64,000 nucleotides of DNA from Bacillus thuringiensis (lineage in GTDB: Bacteria > Bacillota > Bacilli > Bacillales > Bacillaceae_G), in the NCBI RefSeq assembly GCF_001182785.1, contig NZ_CP012099.1, positions 4,276,501 to 4,340,500 of the forward strand, given 5' to 3'. The notes under the pieces were generated by a model. That model searched no databases. It saw only the letters and a program-made list of their open reading frames with translations, and was not told where the DNA came from. Shown piece after piece: positions 56,271 to 64,000 of this stretch (the stretch's first letter is position 1; each line of letters opens with the position of its first letter). The translations under genes were made by a program, and so were the position numbers.

Positions 56271-57060
56271 TTTTTTCTGCTCCTTTTTCTAGCTTTTTAC
56301 GCTCAGTTGCAGAAAGTGCACCTAAAATGCGGTTCTTCATAATAAACGGATATGTACCTTCTTGTAACATTAATAAACAATCAATGATTAAACGTTTTTT
56401 CTCAATTTCAGCTGAAGATTTTTGCTTTAACTTATTTGCAAATGGATGCCATAATACATAACCTGAAAAAATACCAAAAATCGTTGCAATAAACGCACCC
56501 GAAATAGCATGACCTAACTTTTCAATATCAGTTAAGTTACCAAGCGCAGCTACAAGACCGATAACAGCACCTAAAACTCCTAATGTCGGTGCATACGTAC
56601 CAGCTTGTGAAAAAATAGCAGCTCCTTTTGCATGTCTTTCTTCAATTGCCTCTAATTCAGATTCCAAAATCTGCTCTAAATCTTCTGCGGATACGCCATC
56701 AATCACAAATTTCATACCGCGCAAAAGAAATTCATCTTGAATTTTGTCTAATTGTTGCTCTAAAGACAAAATACCGTATTTTCTACTTTCAGATGTCCAA
56801 TGAACAAATAATTCTAGCAACTGTTCATAACTTAAATCCTTTTTATTTGAACCAAAAAGAACTTTAAATAGTTTTGGAACCCTTTTTAGTTGATTCATCG
56901 GAAATGCAATACATACTGCAGCAAATGTACCGATAAAAATAATTAATGCTGCGGCAGGATTTAATAAGGCTGTTACGTCAGCGCCCTTGACGACCATCCC
57001 TACTACCACTGCTAAAAACCCTAAAACAAGTCCAATAATTGTTGCAAAATCCATTCCCAT
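56260..57060 (-). CDS. motA: Flagellar motor stator protein MotA
   Basis: A 266-residue stator subunit with four transmembrane helices and a large cytoplasmic loop between helices 2 and 3 that contacts FliG. The proline-containing segment P-T-L-G-V-L-G-A-V-I-G at the start of helix 3 is the conserved torque-related site. It is first in the motA-motB operon. No other flagellar genes are near. MotP is the alternative name if the stator is Na+-driven. Confidence 0.92.
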   Translation of the reverse strand: MGMDFATIIGLVLGFLAVVVGMVVKGADVTALLNPAAALIIFIGTFAAVCIAFPMNQLKRVPKLFKVLFGSNKKDLSYEQLLELFVHWTSESRKYGILSLEQQLDKIQDEFLLRGMKFVIDGVSAEDLEQILESELEAIEERHAKGAAIFSQAGTYAPTLGVLGAVIGLVAALGNLTDIEKLGHAISGAFIATIFGIFSGYVLWHPFANKLKQKSSAEIEKKRLIIDCLLMLQEGTYPFIMKNRILGALSATERKKLEKGAEKNAE

Positions 57061-57319
57061 TCACTCCTAGTCTATACAAGAAGTTCTTTATTCTCGATAA
57101 TCGCTACATCTTCTTATGTATATATATTACATAAAAAATGCAATTCATGAAAGATAAGAAATGAATTATATAAAAAAATACTACAAATTTACACATTTTC
57201 TGACATTTTCTTTGCATTTCTATTACTTTATGACTCTTATATTCCTTTTCCAACAAACTAGATTTATAATAAAAAACGATACACATTTTATTAAGAAGGG
57301 ACTGTGATTACAAGGCATT

Positions 57320-58099
57320 ATGAAAAAGATAATAATTATTTCTGCCACTACTATTGTAATCGGTATCACATCTTTCACTTACTTTGGTTCTAAATCACCA
57401 CTACATAATGAAGCGAAAGCTGTCGAAAGTCAAAAACATACTAACCACCTAAAAGAAGAAATCCCTGATTTTCCAAAAGCTGATCATAATGCAAAGAAAA
57501 TAGACAATGACTTTTCAGTTGTAACAAATCCAAAATCGAATCTTGTCTTAATTAATAAACATCGAAAACTGCCAGATGGATACACTCCTGAAGACTTAAC
57601 AAGACCAAACGTACCATTTACTAGTCCAAAAGATAAAGAAAAAACATTACTACGCAAAGATGCTGCAGAGGCACTTGAAAACATGTTCAAAGCTGCGAAA
57701 AAAGAAGGGCTTGATCTTACAGCTGTATCTGGTTATCGTTCATACAAACGCCAAAAATCGTTGCATGATACATACGTTAGACGTCAAGGAAAAGCTGAGG
57801 CTAATTCAGTAAGCGCAATTCCTGGTACAAGTGAACACCAAACGGGTTTAGCAATGGATATTAGTTCAAAAACAGCTAAATTTCAATTAGAGCCTATCTT
57901 TGGAGAGACAGCAGAAGGAAAATGGGTCGCGGAACACGCTCATGAATTCGGCTTTGTCATCCGTTACTTAGAAGATAAAACAGATACAACAGAATATGCA
58001 TATGAACCATGGCACTTACGCTACGTTGGTAATCCATACGCTACATACCTATATAAACATCACTTAACATTAGAAGAAGCGATGGAAGACAAAAAATAA
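57320..58099 (+). CDS. VanY-type D-alanyl-D-alanine carboxypeptidase (M15B)
   Basis: A 259-residue exported peptidase trimming D-Ala from peptidoglycan stems. The N-terminus is a hydrophobic helix (about residues 3-20) acting as signal or anchor. The zinc ligands of family M15B are visible: S-E-H-Q-T-G-L-A-M-D near residue 173 and E-P-W-H-L-R near 232, plus the S-G-Y-R-S block. It resembles B. subtilis YodJ. A short AAGG RBS lies before the ATG. It is monocistronic. Confidence 0.92.
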   Translation: MKKIIIISATTIVIGITSFTYFGSKSPLHNEAKAVESQKHTNHLKEEIPDFPKADHNAKKIDNDFSVVTNPKSNLVLINKHRKLPDGYTPEDLTRPNVPFTSPKDKEKTLLRKDAAEALENMFKAAKKEGLDLTAVSGYRSYKRQKSLHDTYVRRQGKAEANSVSAIPGTSEHQTGLAMDISSKTAKFQLEPIFGETAEGKWVAEHAHEFGFVIRYLEDKTDTTEYAYEPWHLRYVGNPYATYLYKHHLTLEEAMEDKK

Positions 58100-58125
58100 G
58101 AGAGCAAATTGCTCTCTTATTTTTC
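58099..58125 (+). terminator. Terminator after the carboxypeptidase gene
   Basis: Stem AAGAGAGCAA / TTGCTCTCTT with almost no loop bases and following TTTTTC. It may act in both directions. Confidence 0.75.
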
Positions 58126-58135
58126 TTTCACTCTA

Positions 58136-58582
58136 TCATTGTAGTAATTTCTTCTTCCATTCTTCAGGCCATGGTTCGCCTCTTCCTGTTTTTTTCGACG
58201 CTTGAACCATCATTCCACGACCTACTAAACAAACCTCTCCTTCTGCATTCTTCACCATATAATGTAAATCTAAAGAAGAGTTCCCAACCGATCCTGCCTT
58301 TACATACACCTTCAACTGTTCATCAAAATATATTTGCTTAATAAAATTACATTGTAAATCCGCAACAACGATCATCGTTTCTGATGATGCATGTGTCCAC
58401 TCTTGCATAAATCCAAGTTCTTTAAACAACGCGATACGAGCTTCTTCAAAATAAGTAAAAGCAACGACATTATTTACATGTCCAAACATATCTACTTCAC
58501 CAAAACGAACCTTTACAGGATTGTAAAATGAAAATCCACTTTCCCATTTCTCGAAGTCTTCAATATAAGAAATTCTCTTCAA
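58136..58582 (-). CDS. ysmA: Hotdog-fold acyl-CoA thioesterase (YsmA-like)
   Basis: A 148-residue 4-hydroxybenzoyl-CoA-thioesterase-type protein: the active-site stretch V-R-F-G-E-V-D-M-F-G-H-V-N-N with its Asp and Asn is at residues 25-38. It sits between the accessory region and sdhB, the position of ysmA in B. subtilis. The start is TTG at 58582 with AAGGGGAGA upstream. The substrate is unknown. Confidence 0.85.
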   Translation of the reverse strand: MKRISYIEDFEKWESGFSFYNPVKVRFGEVDMFGHVNNVVAFTYFEEARIALFKELGFMQEWTHASSETMIVVADLQCNFIKQIYFDEQLKVYVKAGSVGNSSLDLHYMVKNAEGEVCLVGRGMMVQASKKTGRGEPWPEEWKKKLLQ

Positions 58583-58637
58583 CGCTATCTCCCCTTCCTA
58601 TCAAAAAACAGAATAAACTGAAAAATATAATTATAAA

Positions 58638-58672
58638 TATTGCCTCTTCAAGATGAAGAGGCAATATTTATT
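58638..58672 (-). terminator. Terminator after sdhB
   Basis: Stem ATATTGCCTCTTCA / TGAAGAGGCAATAT with a short loop; the upstream arm reaches the sdhB stop. Confidence 0.88.
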
Positions 58673-59432
58673 AATAGTTATTATCGCTACCAAAGAAATC
58701 TTTGAACGATTGAATTGTTGTATCACGGTTTAATGCCGCAATTGAAGTTGTTAAAGGAATACCCTTCGGACATGATTGCACACAGTTTTGAGAGTTACCA
58801 CAGTTTGCTAGTCCTCCATCTCCCATAATTGCACGTAAGCGATCTGCTTTATGCATTTCACCCGTTGGATGTGAGTTGAATAAGCGAGCTTGTGATAACG
58901 GCGCTGGTCCAATAAAGTCAGACTTACTGTTTACGTTTGGACACGATTCTAAGCAAACACCACATGTCATACATTTTGAAAGCTCATAAGCCCATTGACG
59001 CTTTTTCTCAGGCATTCTTGGTCCTGGACCTAAGTCATACGTACCATCAATTGGAATCCAAGCTTTAACGCGTTTTAGAGCATTAAACATGCGACTGCGG
59101 TCAACTTGTAAATCACGTACAACTGGGAATGTCTTCATCGGCTTTAAGCGAATTGGCTGTTCTAATTGATCAATAAGAGCCGTACATGATTGACGTGGCT
59201 TTCCGTTAATAACCATCGAACATGCACCGCATACTTCCTCTAAGCAGTTCATATCCCATGCAATCGGAGTTGTTTGGTTTCCTTTTGAATCAACAGGATT
59301 ACGACGAATTTCCATAAGCGCCGAAATAATATTCATATTAGGACGATATGGAATTTCAAACTCTTGGTCAAACTCTTGTGCATCTGGTCCATCTTGTCTC
59401 GTAATGATGAGGCGGATTGTTTTCTCAGACAT
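58671..59432 (-). CDS. sdhB: Succinate dehydrogenase iron-sulfur subunit
   Basis: A 253-residue electron-transfer subunit of complex II. The [2Fe-2S] ligands are in C-L-E-E-V-C-G-A-C and a later Cys near 85. The [4Fe-4S] and [3Fe-4S] ligands are in C-M-T-C-G-V-C-L-E-S-C-P and C-V-Q-S-C-P-K-G. The ATG at 59432 overlaps the sdhA stop by 8 bases and follows AAGGGGG; a GTG at 59456 lies before that RBS. Confidence 0.97.
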   Translation of the reverse strand: MSEKTIRLIITRQDGPDAQEFDQEFEIPYRPNMNIISALMEIRRNPVDSKGNQTTPIAWDMNCLEEVCGACSMVINGKPRQSCTALIDQLEQPIRLKPMKTFPVVRDLQVDRSRMFNALKRVKAWIPIDGTYDLGPGPRMPEKKRQWAYELSKCMTCGVCLESCPNVNSKSDFIGPAPLSQARLFNSHPTGEMHKADRLRAIMGDGGLANCGNSQNCVQSCPKGIPLTTSIAALNRDTTIQSFKDFFGSDNNY

Positions 59433-61218
59433 GTTGTTTATCCCCCTTCTCTTCACCCTTAGCAGCTACATCATGTTTTGAAGAATAATCACGTTTACGT
59501 GGTTTAATTAATGAAACATCAACGTCTTCGTAATGGAATGCTGGTGCATTTCCTTCTCCTTCAAATTTTGCCATAGTAGTTTTTAAGAAGTTTGCATCAT
59601 CACGATTTGGGAATTCAGGTTTGTAATGCGCACCGCGACTCTCATTACGGTTATATGCGCCAATTGTAATAACACGTGCTAACTCAAACATATTTGCAAG
59701 TTGACGTGTAAATGAAGCACCTTGGTTACTCCATCTCGCTGTATCGTTAATGTTAATACGTTTGTAACGATCCATTAACTCTTCAATTTTCGCATCTGTT
59801 TCTAATAACTTTTTATTTTCACGAACTACTGTAACGTTATCTGTCATCCATTCTCCAAGCTCTTTATGAAGAACATATGCATTTTCATTACCATCCATCG
59901 TTAAAATATTGTTAAATTTCTCTGTTTCGATTAATTCATTTTGCTCATATACAGTAGATGAAACAGCATCTGATGATTTAGAAAGACCTTTCATATATTC
60001 AATTGCGTTTGGTCCTGCTACCATACCACCGTAAATTGCTGATAATAGTGAGTTTGCACCAAGGCGGTTACCACCGTGCATAGAATAATCACACTCACCT
60101 GCTGCAAATAAACCTGGAATACTCGTCATTTGCTTATAGTCAACCCATAGTCCACCCATTGAATAGTGAACAGCTGGGAAGATTTTCATTGGTAGTTTAC
60201 GAGGATCATCCCCTGTAAATTTCTCATAGATTTCAATGATTCCACCAAGTTTAATATCTAATTCTTTCGGATCTTTATGAGAAAGATCTAAGTACACCAT
60301 GTTTTCACCGTTAATACCTAGTTTTTGCTCTACGCAAACATCAAAGATTTCACGCGTTGCGATATCACGAGGTACAAGGTTTCCGTAAGCCGGATATTTT
60401 TCTTCTAAGAAGTACCATGGTTTACCATCTTTATATGTCCAAACACGTCCACCTTCACCACGTGCAGATTCACTCATAAGACGTAATTTATCGTCTCCAG
60501 GAATTGCCGTTGGGTGAATTTGAATGAACTCACCATTTGCATAATATGCACCTTGTTGATATACAGCAGAAGCTGCTGTACCTGTATTAATAATGGAGTT
60601 TGTTGATTTTCCGAAAATGATACCAGGGCCCCCTGTTGCCATAATCACGGCATCAGCTCCGAAACTTTTAATCTCCATAGTTTGTAAATCTTGTGCAACG
60701 ATTCCTCGGCACACACCTTCATCATCAACAACAGCTCGTAAGAAATCCCAACCTTCATATTTCGTTACAAGTCCTGCTACTTCGTGACGACGTACTTGCT
60801 CATCTAATGCGTAAAGTAATTGCTGTCCAGTTGTTGCACCAGCAAATGCTGTACGGTGATGTTGTGTTCCACCAAATCGACGGAAATCAAGAAGTCCTTC
60901 TTCCGTACGGTTGAACATAACACCCATACGGTCCATTAAATGAATGATACCAGGTGCTGCTTCACACATTGCTTTAACTGGTGGTTGGTTCGCTAAGAAG
61001 TCTCCACCATAAATTGTATCGTCAAAGTGGATCCATGGAGAATCCCCTTCACCTTTCGTATTTACGGCACCGTTAATTCCGCCCTGAGCACATACAGAAT
61101 GTGAACGTTTTACTGGTACTAAAGAAAACAGTTCAACATTTACTCCTGCTTCTGCCGCTTTAATCGTTGCCATTAAGCCAGCCAAGCCACCGCCGACTAC
61201 TATAAGTTTCCCTTTCAT
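59425..61218 (-). CDS. sdhA: Succinate dehydrogenase flavoprotein subunit
   Basis: A 597-residue flavoprotein that oxidises succinate. The N-terminal FAD-binding motif G-G-G-L-A-G-L-M-A-T is followed by H-S-V-C-A-Q-G-G-I-N-G, which holds the covalent FAD histidine. The catalytic region G-E-G-G-R-V-W and the H-Y-S-M-G-G-L-W stretch are conserved. It starts 13 bases after sdhC. Confidence 0.97.
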   Translation of the reverse strand: MKGKLIVVGGGLAGLMATIKAAEAGVNVELFSLVPVKRSHSVCAQGGINGAVNTKGEGDSPWIHFDDTIYGGDFLANQPPVKAMCEAAPGIIHLMDRMGVMFNRTEEGLLDFRRFGGTQHHRTAFAGATTGQQLLYALDEQVRRHEVAGLVTKYEGWDFLRAVVDDEGVCRGIVAQDLQTMEIKSFGADAVIMATGGPGIIFGKSTNSIINTGTAASAVYQQGAYYANGEFIQIHPTAIPGDDKLRLMSESARGEGGRVWTYKDGKPWYFLEEKYPAYGNLVPRDIATREIFDVCVEQKLGINGENMVYLDLSHKDPKELDIKLGGIIEIYEKFTGDDPRKLPMKIFPAVHYSMGGLWVDYKQMTSIPGLFAAGECDYSMHGGNRLGANSLLSAIYGGMVAGPNAIEYMKGLSKSSDAVSSTVYEQNELIETEKFNNILTMDGNENAYVLHKELGEWMTDNVTVVRENKKLLETDAKIEELMDRYKRININDTARWSNQGASFTRQLANMFELARVITIGAYNRNESRGAHYKPEFPNRDDANFLKTTMAKFEGEGNAPAFHYEDVDVSLIKPRKRDYSSKHDVAAKGEEKGDKQHV

Positions 61219-61231
61219 GCTCTCCCACTCC

Positions 61232-61858
61232 TTACTGATTTGCTAGCTGTGGATCGATGAACGCTAATAATGCACTCACACCTACATAAGATAGACCTAA
61301 GAAAATAGCTAATGTTACATAAGTAGAGATTCTTTGTGAACGTGGAGATACTGTAATTCCCCAGCTGATGCAGAATGTCCATAGTCCATTTGCAAAGTGG
61401 AAAATTGTTGAAACAACACCAACTAAGTAGAATGCAAACATAGCTGGATTGTTTAAAATATCTGCCATCATATCATAGTTTACCTCTTTACCTAACATTG
61501 CTTGAATACGAGTTTCCCAGACGTGCCAAGAAATGAAAATCAGCGTAACGATACCTGAAATTCTTTGGAAAACGAACATCCAGTTACGGAAATAACCGTA
61601 AGAAACCGCATTGTTCTTAGCTGTAAATGCAATATATAAGCCATATATAGCATGGTACAGTATCGGTAAAAAGATGATGAAAATTTCTAGCGCATACCGG
61701 AATGGAAGGAGCTCCATAAAGCCTGCAGCTTTGTTAAAAGCCTCTGCTCCTCTTGTTGCAAAGTTGTTTACAATTAGATGTTGCGTCAAAAAGACACCAA
61801 CCGGGATGACCCCCATTAATGAGTGCCACTTACGAAACGTATACTCGCGGCCTTTCAT
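61232..61858 (-). CDS. sdhC: Succinate dehydrogenase cytochrome b558 subunit
   Basis: A 208-residue single membrane subunit with five transmembrane helices and several histidines at the helix ends (H-S-L-M-G, Q-H-L-I-V-N, Y-H-A-I-Y-G, S-W-H-V-W, F-H-F-A-N-G) that bind two haems b. It anchors SdhAB and passes electrons to menaquinone. It is the first gene of sdhCAB. Confidence 0.96.
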   Translation of the reverse strand: MKGREYTFRKWHSLMGVIPVGVFLTQHLIVNNFATRGAEAFNKAAGFMELLPFRYALEIFIIFLPILYHAIYGLYIAFTAKNNAVSYGYFRNWMFVFQRISGIVTLIFISWHVWETRIQAMLGKEVNYDMMADILNNPAMFAFYLVGVVSTIFHFANGLWTFCISWGITVSPRSQRISTYVTLAIFLGLSYVGVSALLAFIDPQLANQ

Positions 61859-61991
61859 GTCCCCATTACCCCCTTGAATGTTTGACTGCTGTTTTCAGAT
61901 TAATTTATAACAATAATGTTTTTTCACTATTGGCATAAGAAAAACTGAAAAAATTATTCGAAATATTTCAGCATAATTTGATAACAAGTTC

Positions 61992-62021
61992 ATTTTACCC
62001 CTATTTTTGTCGAAGCGTCAA
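61992..62021 (-). promoter_or_regulatory. SigmaA-type promoter of sdhCAB
   Basis: TTGACG (62016-62021), 18-base spacer and TAAAAT (61992-61997) on the minus strand, giving a leader of about 125 bases before sdhC. In B. subtilis sdh mRNA is also controlled post-transcriptionally; the binding site was not looked for here. Confidence 0.65.
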
Positions 62022-62157
62022 GAAAACGTATACATAATTTGCATATAATTTGGCAATTCTTTTTTTCTTCTTAGATATTCAGATTTCCCTAAAGAAAAAT
62101 CTGTTTTTATAAATGAAAAATGTTATATAATAATCCCTATAGAAAGAGGGGAATATT

Positions 62158-62607
62158 GTGAGCAAAAATACAATCGATATAACATCTTTAGAAGATGTTT
62201 CATTGAACGCCTTCGCTTATGAATTGCTACGTGAAGAATTACTACCTGATTTAATCGGCAACGATTTAGATGGTATTTTATACTGGTCTGGTAGAAACCT
62301 TGCAAGAAAATATCCGCTAGAAACAATTGAAGAAGTCATTCAGTTCTTTGAAAAAGCTGGCTGGGGCACTTTAAGCATTATTGAACATAAGCGTCGTGAA
62401 ATGCAGTTCCAACTTAAAGGCACACTCATTGCAGAACGTCAAAAACAAAAACGACATTCTTCTTATCAACTAGAAGCTGGATTCATCGCTGAACAAATTC
62501 AAAAGCAACGGAACGTCGTTGCAGAGTCATACGAAGAAAAGAAAAAACGTTCTGACTCTATTACATTTCTTGTAAAATGGGATATAAAAGATCTCATTGA
62601 AGTGTAA
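62158..62607 (+). CDS. yslB: YslB-family conserved protein
   Basis: A 149-residue soluble protein of the YslB family (DUF2507), found next to sdh and uvrC in bacilli. The fold is related to V4R-like small-molecule or signalling domains (S-G-R-N-L-A-R-K-Y-P-L near residue 40). GTG start at 62158 with AGAGGGG upstream. Function unknown. Confidence 0.88.
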   Translation: MSKNTIDITSLEDVSLNAFAYELLREELLPDLIGNDLDGILYWSGRNLARKYPLETIEEVIQFFEKAGWGTLSIIEHKRREMQFQLKGTLIAERQKQKRHSSYQLEAGFIAEQIQKQRNVVAESYEEKKKRSDSITFLVKWDIKDLIEV

Positions 62608-62617
62608 GCATTACCTA

Positions 62618-62652
62618 CAGTCAACTAGACATATCAGTTTAGTTGACTTTTT
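62618..62652 (+). terminator. Terminator after yslB
   Basis: Stem AGTCAACTA / TAGTTGACT with a longer AT-rich loop and TTTTTTG. Confidence 0.8.
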
Positions 62653-62708
62653 TGTATTTTCATTCAGATTCGTTTATTTTAAATCTTCAGAAATTATACC
62701 AAAAAACA

Positions 62709-62738
62709 GAAGACGTTGTAAACTACAACGTCTTCTTA
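62709..62738 (-). terminator. Terminator after uvrC
   Basis: Stem AGAAGACGTTGTA / TACAACGTCTTCT with a tight loop, followed on the minus strand by GTTTTTTGG. It overlaps the end of uvrC. Confidence 0.88.
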
Positions 62739-64000
62739 TCTGTTAAATACGTATAAATCGTCTCCGCGACATTTTTCGGCATACCCGCTTCGACAAATTC
62801 CTCTATAGAAGCTTCTTTCATCTTCTTTAATGAACCAAAATGTTTTAACAATACCTTTTTCCGTTTATCACCTATTCCTGGAATGTCATCCAATGCTGAT
62901 TGAATGACAGATTTCCCATGTAATTGACGATGGAATGTAATCGCAAATCGATGCACCTCATCTTGAATACGCTGCAATAAATAAAATTCTTGGCTATTTC
63001 TCTCAAGCATCACAGGTTCCGGTGGATCCCCAATAATTAAATGGGAGGTTTTATGTTTATCATCTTTCACAAGACCTGCCATCGGAATATATAATCCGAG
63101 CTCATTCTCCAGAATATCACTTGCAGCCGCTAGATGGCCTTTTCCTCCATCAATAATAATCAAATCAGGTAAGGGTGAATTTTCTTTAAGCGCCCTTGTA
63201 TAACGGCGTCTCACAACTTCTCTCATAGACTCATAATCGTCTGGTCCTTGAACCGTTTTAATTTTATATTTTCGATACTCTTTCTTCGCCGGTTTCCCAT
63301 CGATAAAAGCAATCATTGCAGAAACAGGATTTGTTCCTTGAATATTTGAGTTATCAAACGCTTCAATACGATACGGCGTTTCAATCCCAAGCTGCTTCCC
63401 TAAATGATCTACTGCTTTAATCGTTCGTTCTTCATCACGTTCAATTAAGTAAAACTTCTCTTCAAGAGCAATTTTTGCGTTTTTATTTGCTAATTCTACA
63501 AGATCTTTTTTCTTACCACGTTTCGGCTGTGTTGCTTCTACTTCTAAAAAGCGCTCTACTAATTCCGAGTCTATACTTCCTGGAACGACAATTTCCTTCG
63601 GCTTAAAATGACTACTGTTTTCATAAAATTGGCCGATAAACGTTAAAAAGCCCTCTTCTGGTTCATCGTAAATTGGAAACATAGAAACATCACGTTCAAT
63701 TAGCTTTCCTTTTCGAACGAAGAAAACTTGAACACACATCCATCCTTTATCCACTGCATATCCAAACACATCACGATCCACTAAGTCACTCATAATCATC
63801 TTTTGTTTTTCCATAATCGCATCAATATGAGCAATTTGATCACGCAACTCTTTTGCACGTTCAAACTCTAGTTTCTCTGAGGCCTCATACATTTTTATTT
63901 CTAATTCTGAACGAACTTCTTTATGTCCACCATTTAAAAACTTAATAATTTCATCTACAATTTCTTTATTTTGTTCTTCCGTCACTTCTTTCACACACGG
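62723..64000 (-). CDS. uvrC: Excinuclease ABC subunit C (C-terminal part, runs off window)
   Basis: About 425 residues of UvrC, which makes both incisions around DNA lesions bound by UvrB. Inside the window are the UVR/UvrB-interaction motif ([17 protein letters not shown]), the RNase H-like 3' endonuclease domain ([10 protein letters not shown] and I-I-D-G-G-K-G-H), and the C-terminal helix-hairpin-helix pair (I-P-G-I-G-D-K-R). The GIY-YIG N-terminal domain lies beyond the window; the frame is open through base 64000. Confidence 0.96.

Overview
The window is a chromosomal segment of a low-GC, endospore-forming Firmicute, almost certainly a member of the Bacillus cereus group. The evidence is gene order matching the Bacillus spo0B-to-uvrC backbone, many sporulation and germination genes (spo0B, spoIVFA/B, spoIIB, spoVID, ysxE, gerM, gerE), strong AGGAGG ribosome binding sites, frequent TTG/GTG starts, and four copies of a short dispersed repeat (core AAAGTGAAACTTTAATCA) of the kind reported only from the B. 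cereus group. Species cannot be assigned from this stretch.

Layout. 1-8.6 kb: the end of spo0B, the L27/Prp/L21 ribosomal operon with its L21 leader, an RNase E/G-type ribonuclease, the SpoIVFA/SpoIVFB pro-sigmaK protease pair, and the division/shape cluster minD-minC-mreD-mreC-mreB. 8.8-18 kb: radC, maf, spoIIB, folC, valS (T-box riboswitch and promoter visible), ysxE and spoVID. 18-24.3 kb: the haem operon hemAXCDBL, with an exact 15-bp Per box upstream. 24.6-25.6 kb: ohrR-ohr peroxide-resistance pair with a clear promoter and operator. 25.6-34.6 kb: engB, lonA, lonB, clpX, tig and ysoA. 34.8-37.2 kb: small membrane proteins (including a 34-residue one), yvbH, and a 0.7-kb remnant bounded by a 70-bp duplication of the 3' end of a tRNA-Arg gene, followed by intact tRNA-Arg and tRNA-Gly. 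37.2-41.3 kb: ysnB, rdgB, rph, gerM, racE.

41.5-58.1 kb is the accessory part: in B. subtilis racE, gerE, ysmA and sdhB lie close together, whereas here many extra genes separate them. These are a Tet(L)-like MFS exporter with a structured leader, two DJ-1/PfpI paralogues around a TetR regulator, a nucleobase permease plus a cytosine-deaminase-like hydrolase, a PspC-like small protein, an XRE-cupin regulator divergent from a DMT-type exporter, an aquaporin, an Rrf2 regulator, a NatAB-like ABC exporter, an e(P4)-like lipoprotein acid phosphatase, motAB and a VanY-type carboxypeptidase. 58.1-64 kb returns to the backbone: ysmA-like thioesterase, sdhCAB, yslB and the 3' part of uvrC.

No CRISPR array, rRNA, complete insertion sequence or complete prophage was seen. 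The least ordinary items are the tRNA-Arg-bounded remnant, the repeat family whose 3' ends abut terminators, the leader of the MFS gene with its neighbouring TetR/DJ-1 module, an operator-like inverted repeat over the lonA promoter, and the unlisted 34-residue membrane protein gene.
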